The translations under genes were made by a program, and so were the position numbers. The notes under the pieces are model-generated. The model was not told the DNA's origin. It saw nothing but the letters and a program-made list of their open reading frames with translations, and did no database searches. From Brenneria bubanii (GTDB lineage: Bacteria; Pseudomonadota; Gammaproteobacteria; Enterobacterales; Enterobacteriaceae), in contig NZ_JAKMAJ010000020.1 of assembly GCF_022378355.1 (NCBI RefSeq), positions 1 to 47,771 on the forward strand: a DNA stretch of 47,771 nucleotides, in the 5' to 3' direction. This document shows positions 17,708 through 26,331 of the stretch, one piece after another. The first letter of the stretch is position 1. The number at the start of each line of letters is the position of its first letter.

Positions 17708-18865
17708 ATGAGCGCCGCACTGATTCCCGAAAGTAAACTGCCTTCGCTGGGCACCACCATCTTTACGCAGATGAGCGCATTGGCGCAGCAGCACCAGGCC
17801 ATCAATTTATCTCAGGGTTTTCCTGATTTTGACGGACCGGACTACCTGAAGGCGCGTCTGGCCTATCATGCCGGCCAGGGCGCCAATCAGTATGCGCCGA
17901 TGACCGGCGTCGCTCCGCTGCGCGCCGCGATTGCGGAGAAAACCGCTGAGATATATGGTTGGCGTCCTGACGTCGAGACGGAAATCACCGTCACCGCCGG
18001 CGCTACGGAAGCGCTGTTTGCCGCCATTACCGCGCTGGTGCGTCCCGGTGATGAAGTGGTCTGTTTCGATCCCAGCTACGACAGCTACGCCCCGGCGGTA
18101 GCGCTGGCGGGCGGCGTGCTAAAGCGCGTCGCGCTGCAACCGCCCGCTTTTCGCGTCGACTGGGCGGAATTCGCCGGCTTGCTAAGCGACCGCACCCGTC
18201 TGGTGATCCTGAACACGCCGCATAATCCTTCCGCCACCGTATGGCGACAGGAAGATTTTCAGCAGCTCTGGCAGGCGATTAGCGCACGCGAGATCTATGT
18301 GCTGAGCGACGAAGTGTATGAGCATATCTGCTTTGCCGAAGGCGGGCACGCCAGCGTGCTGGCTCATCCGTCACTGCGTCAGCGCGCCATTGCCGTTTCC
18401 TCATTCGGCAAAACCTTTCATATGACCGGCTGGAAAGTGGGTTACTGCGTTGCGCCAGCCGCGCTGAGCGCCGAAGTGCGTAAGATCCATCAGTACCTGA
18501 CGTTCGCGGTCAATACGCCGGCACAGTTAGCCATTGCGGATATGTTGCGCGAACAGCCCGAACACTGGCGCGCCTTGCCCGACTTTTATCGCGCCCGTCG
18601 CGATCGCTTTGTGAATGCGCTGGCCGGCAGCCGTTTTAACATTCTGCCCTGTGAAGGCACCTATTTTCTGCTGGCGGATTACAGCGCGATTTCCGATCGG
18701 GACGATGTCAGCTTCTGCCGTTGGCTAACCGAGCAGGTGGGCGTGGCGGCAATCCCGCTGTCGGTATTTTGCGCCGGTCCGTTCCCGCACTCGCTGATTC
18801 GTCTATGCTTCGCCAAACAGGAATCTACGTTGGACGCGGCTGCGGAGCGCCTATGTCGACTTTGA
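17708..18865 (+). CDS. mtnE: methionine (KMTB) aminotransferase, YbdL family
   Basis: PLP-dependent aminotransferase that converts 2-keto-4-methylthiobutyrate to methionine, the last step of methionine salvage. The 385-residue protein is close to E. coli YbdL along its length (LSQGFPDFDGP, NQYAPMTGV, AGATEALFAAI, NTPHNPSATVW). The PLP lysine is K235 in SSFGKTFHMTGWK. The family can use glutamine as amino donor. The ATG at 17708 fits E. coli YbdL; the GGAG before it is about 12 bp away, so the ribosome binding site is modest. It overlaps yafV by 13 bp. mtnE is used as a functional symbol; ybdL is the E. coli name. Confidence 0.93.
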   Translation: MSAALIPESKLPSLGTTIFTQMSALAQQHQAINLSQGFPDFDGPDYLKARLAYHAGQGANQYAPMTGVAPLRAAIAEKTAEIYGWRPDVETEITVTAGATEALFAAITALVRPGDEVVCFDPSYDSYAPAVALAGGVLKRVALQPPAFRVDWAEFAGLLSDRTRLVILNTPHNPSATVWRQEDFQQLWQAISAREIYVLSDEVYEHICFAEGGHASVLAHPSLRQRAIAVSSFGKTFHMTGWKVGYCVAPAALSAEVRKIHQYLTFAVNTPAQLAIADMLREQPEHWRALPDFYRARRDRFVNALAGSRFNILPCEGTYFLLADYSAISDRDDVSFCRWLTEQVGVAAIPLSVFCAGPFPHSLIRLCFAKQESTLDAAAERLCRL

Positions 18866-19620
18866 AAATTACCCTGCTGCAAGCGCCGTTGGTCTGGCAG
18901 GACGCCACCGCCAACCTGAGCCATTTCGATACGCTGCTGACCGACATTACCGGACGAGACCTGATTATTTTACCGGAGATGTTCACCAGCGGTTTCTCGA
19001 TGGAAGCGGCGAAACAGGGCGTGGAACAGAGGGTGATTGAGCAGTGGCTGCACCAGTGGGCGCAGCGCAATAACGCGCTGATCGGCGGCAGCGTCGCCGT
19101 GCGCACGCCGAAAGGCGCGGTCAACCGCTTTTTGCTGGTCGACCCGCAGGGCAAGGTTTATCACTATGATAAGCGTCACCTATTTCGGATGGCGGATGAG
19201 CACCAACATTATCTGGCCGGCGTCGAGCGAACGATTATCGAGTGGCGCGGCTGGCGAATTTGCCCGCTGATCTGTTATGACCTGCGCTTCCCGGCATGGT
19301 CGCGTAATCAGCGGGATTACGATCTGCTGCTGTACGTGGCCAACTGGCCGGCGCCGCGTTCAGCGCACTGGCGCACGCTGCTGGCCGCAAGGGCGATTGA
19401 GAATCAGGCCTATGTCGCAGGATGCAATCGGGTGGGCAGCGACGGCAACGGCCATCATTATCAGGGCGACAGCGTCGTCGTCAACGCGCTCGGGGAAACC
19501 CTGGCGTCAGCGCCACCGAACCTACCGGCGCGGCTGGACGCCGAGCTGTCGCTGGAAACATTACAAAGCTATCGCGAAGCCTTTCCCGCCTGGCGCGATG
19601 CGGATCGATTTACGCTGTAA
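18853..19620 (+). CDS. yafV: omega-amidase (Nit2/YafV, nitrilase family)
   Basis: Carbon-nitrogen hydrolase that deamidates alpha-ketoglutaramate to alpha-ketoglutarate and ammonia. The 255-residue protein has the nitrilase triad E42 (LPEMFTSGF), K107 (YDKRHLFRMADEH) and C141 (ICYDLRFPAW). It matches E. coli YafV. The ATG lies inside the 3' end of mtnE (13-bp overlap), so the two are translated from one message. This pairing makes sense: if MtnE uses glutamine as donor, it releases alpha-ketoglutaramate, and removal of this product pulls methionine formation forward. The same gene is called mtnU in Bacillus. Confidence 0.94.
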   Translation: MSTLKITLLQAPLVWQDATANLSHFDTLLTDITGRDLIILPEMFTSGFSMEAAKQGVEQRVIEQWLHQWAQRNNALIGGSVAVRTPKGAVNRFLLVDPQGKVYHYDKRHLFRMADEHQHYLAGVERTIIEWRGWRICPLICYDLRFPAWSRNQRDYDLLLYVANWPAPRSAHWRTLLAARAIENQAYVAGCNRVGSDGNGHHYQGDSVVVNALGETLASAPPNLPARLDAELSLETLQSYREAFPAWRDADRFTL

Positions 19621-19678
19621 ATCCGAGCCCGACGACCGCGTCAGCGGCTGGTCGGACGCTTTCAGCACCACGAACCGC

Positions 19679-20935
19679 CTAGTCCTGATAGGTCAATATC
19701 ACCTGCGTCAACGCGCGTAACGCCAGCGCGACGTCCGCCGTCATCACCGATTCGTCAGGGTGATGGCTGATCCCTTCCCTGCAGCGGACAAACAGCATGG
19801 CGACCGGCCAACGTTCGGCAATGGCGATGGCATCATGTCCCGCGCCGCTGGGCAACAATAGATTGCCGCCCTGCACTTGCTCAACGGCGTGGCTCAAGCG
19901 CTGTTGCAACGCCGCATCGCAGCGGGTGGCGGCGATGCGGTAATACTCTTGCGCCGTGAAGCGACATCCGCGATCGTCGGCGATCCTCTGCGCCGTGGTC
20001 AGCAGATTTTTCAGCAGCGCGTCCAGCGCCGCGTCTTCCGGCCCGCGAATATCCAGCGTTAATCTGACTTCACCGGGAATGACGTTCGCCGCCCCCGGCA
20101 GGCATTGCAACGTGCCGAAGGTCGCAACCAGATAAGGATCGCTCTCCCTGGTTAACCGCTCCGCCTGCGTCATCCAGTTCGCCGCCGCCGCCAGCGCATC
20201 CTGCCGCTGGGTCATCGGTACCGTTCCCGCATGCCCGGCCACGCCCTCAAAGGTACAGTTCAGACGACGAGCGCCGTTAATCGCCGTGACGACGCCCAGC
20301 GCCAATCCCTGCTGCTCCAGACAGGGACCCTGCTCAATATGCAGTTCCAGATAGGCGGCAATGTCGCCGACCGGACGCGCCGCCTGGCCGATAGTCCGTG
20401 GATCCAACCCGGCCGATGCCAGCGCCTGCTCAACCGTCATACCCTGCGCATCCCGGCAGTTCAGCCAGTCGGCCGGCCAGGTGCCGGTCAGACCGCGACT
20501 GCCCAGCAACGTGATGCCGAAGCGGGTGCCTTCCTCATCGCCGAATCCCACCACCTCCAGCGCGAACGGCAGGCGGATGTTGCGCCGGTGCAGGACGCCA
20601 ACCGCCTCAATCGCCGTTAATACGCCCAGCATCCCGTCATACCGCCCGGCGTTGCGAACCGTATCCAGATGGGACCCCAATAATAGAGCGGGCGCATTCG
20701 GTCGACGCCCCTCATAGCGCCCGCAAATATTACCGACGCTATCCTGCCGGACTTGCATCCCGGCCTCACGCATCCACTCGCCGACCAATACATTGGCGCG
20801 CAGATGCTCAGGCGACAGATAGACTCGCGTAAGCTGCCCTGCCGTTTCACTTATTTCCGCCAGCGCATCGCAGCGCGCCATAACCCGTTCCGCCGCGGGT
20901 CGCGCAGCAAACATCGACATCCGGGCATCGCTCAT
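19679..20935 (-). CDS. hpxK: allantoate amidohydrolase (M20 family)
   Basis: Predicted to hydrolyse allantoate to ureidoglycine, CO2 and ammonia. The 418-residue protein is an M20 amidase of the AllC / N-carbamoyl-amino-acid hydrolase group. Metal-ligand motifs are GSHLDTV, GRYDGMLGVL, VGFGDEEGTRFG, LELHIEQGP and, near the C terminus, GISHHPDESV. The start at 20935 overlaps the hpxJ stop codon by 4 bp (ATGA), so translation is coupled. The reading frame stays open 39 codons further upstream, inside hpxJ, but those residues are not family-like. Substrate is inferred from its partner hpxJ; sequence alone cannot exclude other N-carbamoyl substrates. Confidence 0.85.
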   Translation of the reverse strand: MSDARMSMFAARPAAERVMARCDALAEISETAGQLTRVYLSPEHLRANVLVGEWMREAGMQVRQDSVGNICGRYEGRRPNAPALLLGSHLDTVRNAGRYDGMLGVLTAIEAVGVLHRRNIRLPFALEVVGFGDEEGTRFGITLLGSRGLTGTWPADWLNCRDAQGMTVEQALASAGLDPRTIGQAARPVGDIAAYLELHIEQGPCLEQQGLALGVVTAINGARRLNCTFEGVAGHAGTVPMTQRQDALAAAANWMTQAERLTRESDPYLVATFGTLQCLPGAANVIPGEVRLTLDIRGPEDAALDALLKNLLTTAQRIADDRGCRFTAQEYYRIAATRCDAALQQRLSHAVEQVQGGNLLLPSGAGHDAIAIAERWPVAMLFVRCREGISHHPDESVMTADVALALRALTQVILTYQD

Positions 20936-22173
20936 GCCGGCTCCTCGCCGGCATAGCAATCCCATGCGGCCTGCAACGCCGCCCCCTGAACGGAACCAAA
21001 GCCCAGGTGATTCAGCACCGCTTCCAGCGCGCTCAACGTCTGCATCACACAATCTTTACGGGCGTTATAGCCCATGGTGCCGATACGCCAGATCTTGCCC
21101 TGCAGCGGCCCGAAAGAAGTGCCGATTTCAATGGCGAAATCTTCCAGCAGCATCTTGCGCACCTGCTCGCCATGAATACCTTGCGGGATCGTGACGCCCA
21201 GCACGTTGTTCATTCGATGCCGGCCGTCGCCAAAAACCGTCAGCCCCATCGCCTGAATGCCGGCCGCCAGGGCTGCGCCATGTAAAGCATGACGGGCGAT
21301 ACACCGATCCAGTCCTTCCTCTACGATAATGCGGGCGCATTCGCGCGCCGCAAACAGCATACTGGTAGCCTCGGTGTGGTGGTTCAGGCGCTCCGGCCCC
21401 CAATAATCCATCACCATGCCGAGATCAAAGTAGTTGGAATAGATCATTTCATCGTCGCCGTCCTGATGCGCATCGGTGCGGATCCCCTGCTCGACGCATT
21501 TGCGACGGCGGATCACGTCCTCCATTCGCGGACTCAGCGTGATCGGCGAACTGCCGGACGGACCGCCCAGACATTTTTGCAGCCCGGCGGACACCGCATC
21601 CAGCCCCCAGGCATCGGTTTCCAGTTCGTTGCCGCCAAAAGAAGCGGTCGCATCGGTATAGAACAGTACGCCGTGACGGCGGCAGATCTCGCCCAGCTCA
21701 GCCAGCGGCTGCAGCATGGTGGTCGAGGTATCGCCCTGTACCGTGAGCAGTAATCGCGGACGCACGCTTTTAATCGCATCTTCTATCCGATCGGGCGTAA
21801 ATACTTCGCCCCAGGGGGCTTCAATGGTATGCACTTCGGCACGGCAACGGCGGGCGATTTCACACAATAAATGGCCGAAACGGCCAAATACCGGCACCAG
21901 CACTTTATCGCCGGGACGGATCGCCGACAGCAGAATCGCCTCTATTCCGGCGCGCGATGTGCCGTCCACCAGCAGAGTCCAGCGGTTTTCGGTACGAAAC
22001 AGTCGACGATAGAGCACCATCACCTGATTCATATAATGGGTCATCGCCGGGTCATACTGCCCGACCAATTGGCTGGCCATGGCACGCAGTACGCGCGGAT
22101 CGGCATTAATCGGCCCCGGCCCCATCAACAAACGATGAGGGGGATTGATCTGCGCGTACGGTTCATTGTTCAT
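20932..22173 (-). CDS. hpxJ: (S)-ureidoglycine aminotransferase, PucG/HpxJ family
   Basis: PLP-dependent class V aminotransferase that moves the amino group of ureidoglycine to a keto acid, giving oxalurate. The 413-residue protein has the family N terminus HRLLMGPGPINADPRVLRAM, VDGTSRAGIEA, the cofactor aspartate in LFYTDATASFGG, and the PLP lysine K200 in SAGLQKCLGGPSG. Related alanine-glyoxylate aminotransferases share these features; the adjacent allantoate amidohydrolase and hpxWXY favour the ureidoglycine role. The ATG at 22173 is chosen because GGAG lies 9 bp upstream; a TTG at 22188 overlaps that site. A 136-bp gap separates it from the transporter ATPase gene. Confidence 0.85.
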   Translation of the reverse strand: MNNEPYAQINPPHRLLMGPGPINADPRVLRAMASQLVGQYDPAMTHYMNQVMVLYRRLFRTENRWTLLVDGTSRAGIEAILLSAIRPGDKVLVPVFGRFGHLLCEIARRCRAEVHTIEAPWGEVFTPDRIEDAIKSVRPRLLLTVQGDTSTTMLQPLAELGEICRRHGVLFYTDATASFGGNELETDAWGLDAVSAGLQKCLGGPSGSSPITLSPRMEDVIRRRKCVEQGIRTDAHQDGDDEMIYSNYFDLGMVMDYWGPERLNHHTEATSMLFAARECARIIVEEGLDRCIARHALHGAALAAGIQAMGLTVFGDGRHRMNNVLGVTIPQGIHGEQVRKMLLEDFAIEIGTSFGPLQGKIWRIGTMGYNARKDCVMQTLSALEAVLNHLGFGSVQGAALQAAWDCYAGEEPA

Positions 22174-22309
22174 TATGACTTGCTCCAAAATTTATGCTGC
22201 GCCGGTGGTTAATCCCCGCCAGCGCATCGAACAGACAAACATTGTCATGCGGAATTTATCGTGCGTATAAATTTCACCAGACATGCCTTTAACACTGACT
22301 TGTTAAGCG

Positions 22310-23053
22310 TTACGCCTCCGATAACCCGCGTACCGAGGCGATAAACTGTTTCAGTTCGGCGCTTTGGGGATTGGCGAACAGCGCTTTACTCTCGCCCTGT
22401 TCCCAGACTTTACCCTGATGCATAAACACCACGCGGTCGCCCACTTCACGGGCAAAATTCATTTCGTGCGTCACCAGAATCAGCGTCATCCCCTCTGCGG
22501 CAAGCTGCTCCAGCACTTTCAGCACTTCACCGACCAATTCCGGATCCAGCGCCGAGGTAATCTCATCGCACAGCAAGACTTTCGGGTTCATCGCCAGCGC
22601 CCTGGCTATCGCCACGCGTTGCTGCTGGCCGCCGGATAAATTGCCGGGATAGTAATTCATTCGCTCTCCCAGCCCGACCTTGTTCAGCACCTGCTCGCCC
22701 AACTCTCGGCACTCAGCGGCGCTTTTGCCCAACACGCGTCGCGGCGCCAGCATGACGTTTTGCAATGCGGTCATATGAGGAAATAAATTAAAATTCTGGA
22801 ATACCATACCGACTGAACGACTAATTTCGCGCGCCTGCGAATCGCGATCGGTGACGGTCATGCCGCTCAGCTTGATGCTGCCATCCTGATAGCCTTCCAG
22901 ACCGTTCATACAACGCAACAAGGTGCTTTTCCCCGAACCGCTGCGTCCGATGATGGAAATAACCTCACCCATTTCAATATCCAGATCCACGCCCTTCAGG
23001 ACATGATTCTGGCCGTAATACTTCTGTACCTGATTAATGGTTATGAGCGGCAT
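22310..23053 (-). CDS. ABC transporter ATP-binding protein (polar amino acid type)
   Basis: The 247-residue ATPase subunit belongs to a polar-amino-acid-type (GlnQ/HisP-like) importer. It has Walker A GRSGSGKST (about 36-44), the Q-loop VFQNFNLFPHM, the signature LSGGQQQRVAIARAL, Walker B VLLCDEITSALDP and the switch His in LVTHEMNFAREV. It overlaps the upstream permease gene by 20 bp. Its location between the transporter genes and hpxJK suggests uptake of a purine-degradation product such as allantoate or allantoin, but the transporter class itself only says small polar, often amino-acid-like, substrates. It may correspond to one of hpxFGHI of Klebsiella; I am not sure which letter. Confidence 0.9.
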   Translation of the reverse strand: MPLITINQVQKYYGQNHVLKGVDLDIEMGEVISIIGRSGSGKSTLLRCMNGLEGYQDGSIKLSGMTVTDRDSQAREISRSVGMVFQNFNLFPHMTALQNVMLAPRRVLGKSAAECRELGEQVLNKVGLGERMNYYPGNLSGGQQQRVAIARALAMNPKVLLCDEITSALDPELVGEVLKVLEQLAAEGMTLILVTHEMNFAREVGDRVVFMHQGKVWEQGESKALFANPQSAELKQFIASVRGLSEA

Positions 23054-23690
23054 TGAATTTCGTCTCCAGATAGCGGCTATAGTAGGAAAGCGGGTAACAC
23101 ATCAGGAAATAGCCGAGCGCCACCAAACCGAAGACCTTAAACGGCTGGTAGGTCACGTTATTCAACATGGTTCCCGCTTTCGTCAGTTCAATGAAGCCGA
23201 TAATGGATGCAAGAGCCGTTCCTTTTATCACCTGAACGGAGAATCCCACCGTCGGCGCGATGGCGATGCGCATCGCCTGAGGGGCAATCACCCGATAGAG
23301 CGTTTGCCAAAAAGTCAGCCCCAGGCACCGCGAGGCTTCCCACTGCCCTTTGGGCAAGGCTTCGACGCTGCCGCACCAGATATCCAGCAGAAAGGCGCTG
23401 GTAAACAGCGTTAGCGCCAACGCCGCCGCCGTCCATGGGCTGACGTCGATGCCGAACAGCGCCAGACCGAAAAACGCCAGGAACAGCTGCATCAGCAGCG
23501 GCGTTCCCTGAAACAGTTCGGTATAGAGGCGGATAATGCGAATGGGCCATTTATATTTCATCAAGCGCAGCAGCATCAGCGGCAACGTCACCAGCGCGCC
23601 GCCGATAAACGCGGTGAGCGACAGCAGCAGCGTCCAGCGCGCCGCCAGCAGTAAATTGCGCACAATGTCCCAGTCGGTAAACGTCGTCAT
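23034..23690 (-). CDS. ABC transporter permease (polar amino acid type)
   Basis: A 218-residue inner-membrane permease of the HisM/GlnP type with about five hydrophobic segments. The conserved cytoplasmic EAA loop that contacts the ATPase reads EASRCLGLTFWQTLYRVIAP (about 126-145). The start at 23690 overlaps the stop of the preceding permease gene by 4 bp, and an extension upstream of it would not be membrane-like. Two different permeases in one operon imply a heterodimeric channel, as in HisQM. Confidence 0.9.
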   Translation of the reverse strand: MTTFTDWDIVRNLLLAARWTLLLSLTAFIGGALVTLPLMLLRLMKYKWPIRIIRLYTELFQGTPLLMQLFLAFFGLALFGIDVSPWTAAALALTLFTSAFLLDIWCGSVEALPKGQWEASRCLGLTFWQTLYRVIAPQAMRIAIAPTVGFSVQVIKGTALASIIGFIELTKAGTMLNNVTYQPFKVFGLVALGYFLMCYPLSYYSRYLETKFNAAHNH

Positions 23691-24355
23691 GATTGCTGAC
23701 TCCCCAAAAAGCGCCGGCCCGCCAGCAATAATAGTTGGCGCATCAGCACGGACAACGCGAGATAACACAGCGTGGTCACCAGGTACACCTCAAAGCTCAG
23801 AAAAGTGCGTGACTGGATCAGGTTGGCGGCAAAGGTCAATTCCTCATAAGACACCTGAGAAACCACCGACGACCCGAGCATGACGATAATGCACTGGCTT
23901 ACCAGCGCCGGATAAATTCGCTGCAACGACGGCGGCAGAATCACGCGGAAGAAAGCCTGAGCGCGCGTTAGCCCCAGCACTCTGGCCGCTTCCCACTGGC
24001 CCTTAGGCGTGACCTGAATGCCCGCGCGAATAATTTCGGTGCTGTAGGCGCCCAGATTAATCAGCATCGCCAGTAACGCCGCCTGCCCGGCGGTGAGTTT
24101 CAGCCCCAGGCCGGGCAGACCAAAGACGATAAAAAACAGCTGCACCACAAACGGCGTATTGCGGATCAGCTCGACATAGACTCCCCACAGCCTGCTAAGC
24201 GGCGTAGGCCGGCCGCTGCGCAGCGCGGCGCCGCAAATGCCGATGGCGATGCCGCCAACCGTGGCCATTACCGTCAACTCAATGGTGACCCATAGCCCCG
24301 ATAATAGCTCGGGCCAGAACGGCCACAGCGCGGAAAAATCAAGCTGGTAGGTCAT
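23687..24355 (-). CDS. ABC transporter permease (polar amino acid type)
   Basis: A 222-residue permease that partners the one downstream. It carries the typical N-terminal sequence LLSGLWVTIELTVMATVGGI, the conserved ELIRNTPFVVQLFFIVFGLP and the EAA loop WEAARVLGLTRAQAFFRVIL. AAGGGG precedes the ATG. It lies 13 bp after the binding-protein gene and overlaps the second permease by 4 bp, which places all four transporter genes in one operon. Confidence 0.9.
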   Translation of the reverse strand: MTYQLDFSALWPFWPELLSGLWVTIELTVMATVGGIAIGICGAALRSGRPTPLSRLWGVYVELIRNTPFVVQLFFIVFGLPGLGLKLTAGQAALLAMLINLGAYSTEIIRAGIQVTPKGQWEAARVLGLTRAQAFFRVILPPSLQRIYPALVSQCIIVMLGSSVVSQVSYEELTFAANLIQSRTFLSFEVYLVTTLCYLALSVLMRQLLLLAGRRFLGSQQS

Positions 24356-24368
24356 GGCCTGGCGCCCC

Positions 24369-25160
24369 TTATGCCTTGATGCTGTCAGGCAACGGCGCCT
24401 TCAGCCATTTTTCCGACAGTCCATCCAGCGTCTTATCCTTCAGCGCCTTCTCAATTAGCCCATCCACCCGCGCTTTTAACGCCGGCTCCTCTTTTTTCAG
24501 ACCGATATAGCACGGAGAATCCTTCAGCATGAATTTCGCCACCGGCGCTTTGGTCGGATTTTGCCCGGCAATCGCCGCCACGACCAGATTACCGGTGGCG
24601 ACATACTCCACCTGACCGGATAAGTAGGCCGACAGCGTGGTGTTATTGTCTTCATAGCGTTTGATCTGCGCCGCCTTAGGGGCGATCTCGCTCAGCACCA
24701 TATCTTCCACCGCGCCGCGCGTAACGCCGACGCTTTTACCCGCCAACGCGTCCGGTGACGCCAAATCGCCGTCACTGGAACCAAATACGCCCAGGAAGAA
24801 CGGCGCATAGGCCCGGCTGAAATCGATGACTTTTTCACGCTCGGCGTTTTTACCCAGGCTGGAGATCACCAGATCAACCTTGTTGGTTTGCAGATAAGGC
24901 ACGCGGTTAGCGCTGGTCACAGGCACCAGTTGTAACTTCAGTTTCATCTCTTTCGCCAGATAACGGGCAATATCGATGTCATAGCCCTGCGGTTGTAAAT
25001 CCGTCCCGACCGAGCCGAACGGCGGAAAGTCCTGCGGTACGGCAACCCGCAATACGCCGCGCTGTTCAATATCCTTTAACTGGTCGGCCATCGCGCCGCC
25101 GGCCTGAATCAACAGCAGCGCCGCGCCCGCCGCCGCCAATAAACATTTTTTGATGCCCAT
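24369..25160 (-). CDS. periplasmic solute-binding protein of the ABC transporter
   Basis: The 263-residue protein has a clear signal peptide (LLAAAGAALLLIQAGGAMA, cleavage expected near residue 25). The mature part is of the SBP family 3 type: RGVLRVAVPQDFPPFG, PQGYDIDIARYLAKEM, VDLVISSLGKNAEREKVIDF and, later, a second lobe with YKRYEDNNTT-like polar residues. Family 3 proteins bind amino acids and related small anions. It is the first gene of the transporter operon, and its upstream region carries two GAAAC-type repeats that may be operators for the RpiR regulator. The exact ligand cannot be read from the sequence. Confidence 0.9.
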   Translation of the reverse strand: MGIKKCLLAAAGAALLLIQAGGAMADQLKDIEQRGVLRVAVPQDFPPFGSVGTDLQPQGYDIDIARYLAKEMKLKLQLVPVTSANRVPYLQTNKVDLVISSLGKNAEREKVIDFSRAYAPFFLGVFGSSDGDLASPDALAGKSVGVTRGAVEDMVLSEIAPKAAQIKRYEDNNTTLSAYLSGQVEYVATGNLVVAAIAGQNPTKAPVAKFMLKDSPCYIGLKKEEPALKARVDGLIEKALKDKTLDGLSEKWLKAPLPDSIKA

Positions 25161-25491
25161 ATTGTCCGCCCCCGATTAACTCACGATTGAAACTAATGAT
25201 TCTTAAAAAGCAAATAATGAAACTATCGTTGCAAAAATAAAGCAAAGAACATGCCAGTCTCAAGCCGTGACCGCCAACGTTTCAGTCCGGCCATGATCAT
25301 TGCGGAGCGTTCAGGAAAAAAAGCCGGTTACGCCAGAATTGAAGGGGATATCAGACGGTATAGACGCCGAGGGGAAAAACGTTGCGCCGATAAAAAAATG
25401 ACGAGAAGCCGACCCGAATCGGCATCAAAAACCAGAGAATAAGAAAAACATAACGCACCAATTTGATGCAAAGCACCATTTTTGCGCCCCG
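25161..25491. promoter_or_regulatory. promoter region of the transporter-hpxJK operon with two operator-like sites
   Basis: This 331-bp gap has no supported gene. Two 14-bp sites, GAAACTAATGATTC (25189-25202) and GAAACTATCGTTGC (25219-25232), start 30 bp apart, about three helical turns. Both fit an imperfect palindrome GAAAC-N4-GTTTC. A related site lies upstream of the regulator gene at 26359. They are candidates for RpiR-family binding. The rest shows no clear structure. Confidence 0.45.
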
Positions 25492-26331
25492 TTATCGCTG
25501 TTCCAGTTCATCCAGCTCGCTGTAGAGATCGGCGATTTGATGAATGCGTTGGCGACCGTCACGCAACATTTCATGCAGTAACGCGTTGCTGAGCAGATTG
25601 ACCAGGCTCATCGCGGAAGCGTAGCTGTCAAAAGCGGAAACGCTGTCCAGCGGCGCGCACAGCGCCCAATTCGCCAGGGGCAATAAAGCATGCGCCTGCG
25701 GCTCGCACAGCAATAATACCGGCACCTGCTGTGCCCGCAGGGCCGTCAGCAGCGGTTGAATCAAGCGGGCGCGGCGGCGAAATGCCACCACCACCACCAG
25801 ATCCTGCTCGTTCAGGTCCGCCAGCTCTTCAGACAGCGTTTGCCCGGGCTGAACCAGCAGCATCACCTGAGGTCGAGTCTGCACCAGTTGCTGACGCAGG
25901 TGAAGCGCGACCGGATAACTGTTGCGCAATCCCATAATGCACAGACGCTTCGCACGCATCATCGCGGCGATCACCGCGTTGAACTGCGTCGGATCGATCT
26001 GCTGCGTCCATTGGGTCAGGTTGGCCATCTCTTGCTTGTAATGTCGCGCCAGCAGGGTGTTTCCCTGCACCGCGTCACGATTATCAGCCAGCGGCATTCC
26101 GCTCTGGCGCAGCGTACGCAGCTCCTCACGCATGGCGCGGAAGCTGGAATAGCCAAGCCGTTTGAATAAGCGGCTGACGGTGGCTTTAGAAACGCCGCTC
26201 ATCTGCGCCAGTTCGGCGCTGTTGTAGCTGATCAAATCATCGAAATGATCGAAGATAAAATCCGCAACCCGCTGTTCCTGTGGCGAAAGTTCGCTGTAAC
26301 GACGCTGTAGTCTTTCATCAATCTGCTTCAT
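25492..26331 (-). CDS. RpiR-family transcriptional regulator
   Basis: A 279-residue regulator with an N-terminal helix-turn-helix domain (SPQEQRVADFIFDHF then AELAQMSGVSKATVSRLFKR, about 17-60) and a C-terminal SIS domain (about 125-260, with CIMGLRNSYPVALHLRQQL) that usually senses a phosphosugar or related metabolite. It lies between the transporter-hpxJK operon and the divergent hpxWXY genes, so it is the likely local controller of both. Whether it acts as repressor or activator, and its ligand, cannot be told. SIS domains bind sugar phosphates in most studied members, so use in purine breakdown would mean a shifted ligand. Confidence 0.9.
   Translation of the reverse strand: MKQIDERLQRRYSELSPQEQRVADFIFDHFDDLISYNSAELAQMSGVSKATVSRLFKRLGYSSFRAMREELRTLRQSGMPLADNRDAVQGNTLLARHYKQEMANLTQWTQQIDPTQFNAVIAAMMRAKRLCIMGLRNSYPVALHLRQQLVQTRPQVMLLVQPGQTLSEELADLNEQDLVVVVAFRRRARLIQPLLTALRAQQVPVLLLCEPQAHALLPLANWALCAPLDSVSAFDSYASAMSLVNLLSNALLHEMLRDGRQRIHQIADLYSELDELEQR

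Noticed and set aside
25251-25442. 63-codon plus-strand frame in the gap upstream of the binding-protein gene
   Set aside because: Highly Arg/Lys-rich, no ribosome binding site, and it lies in a promoter region; likely chance.
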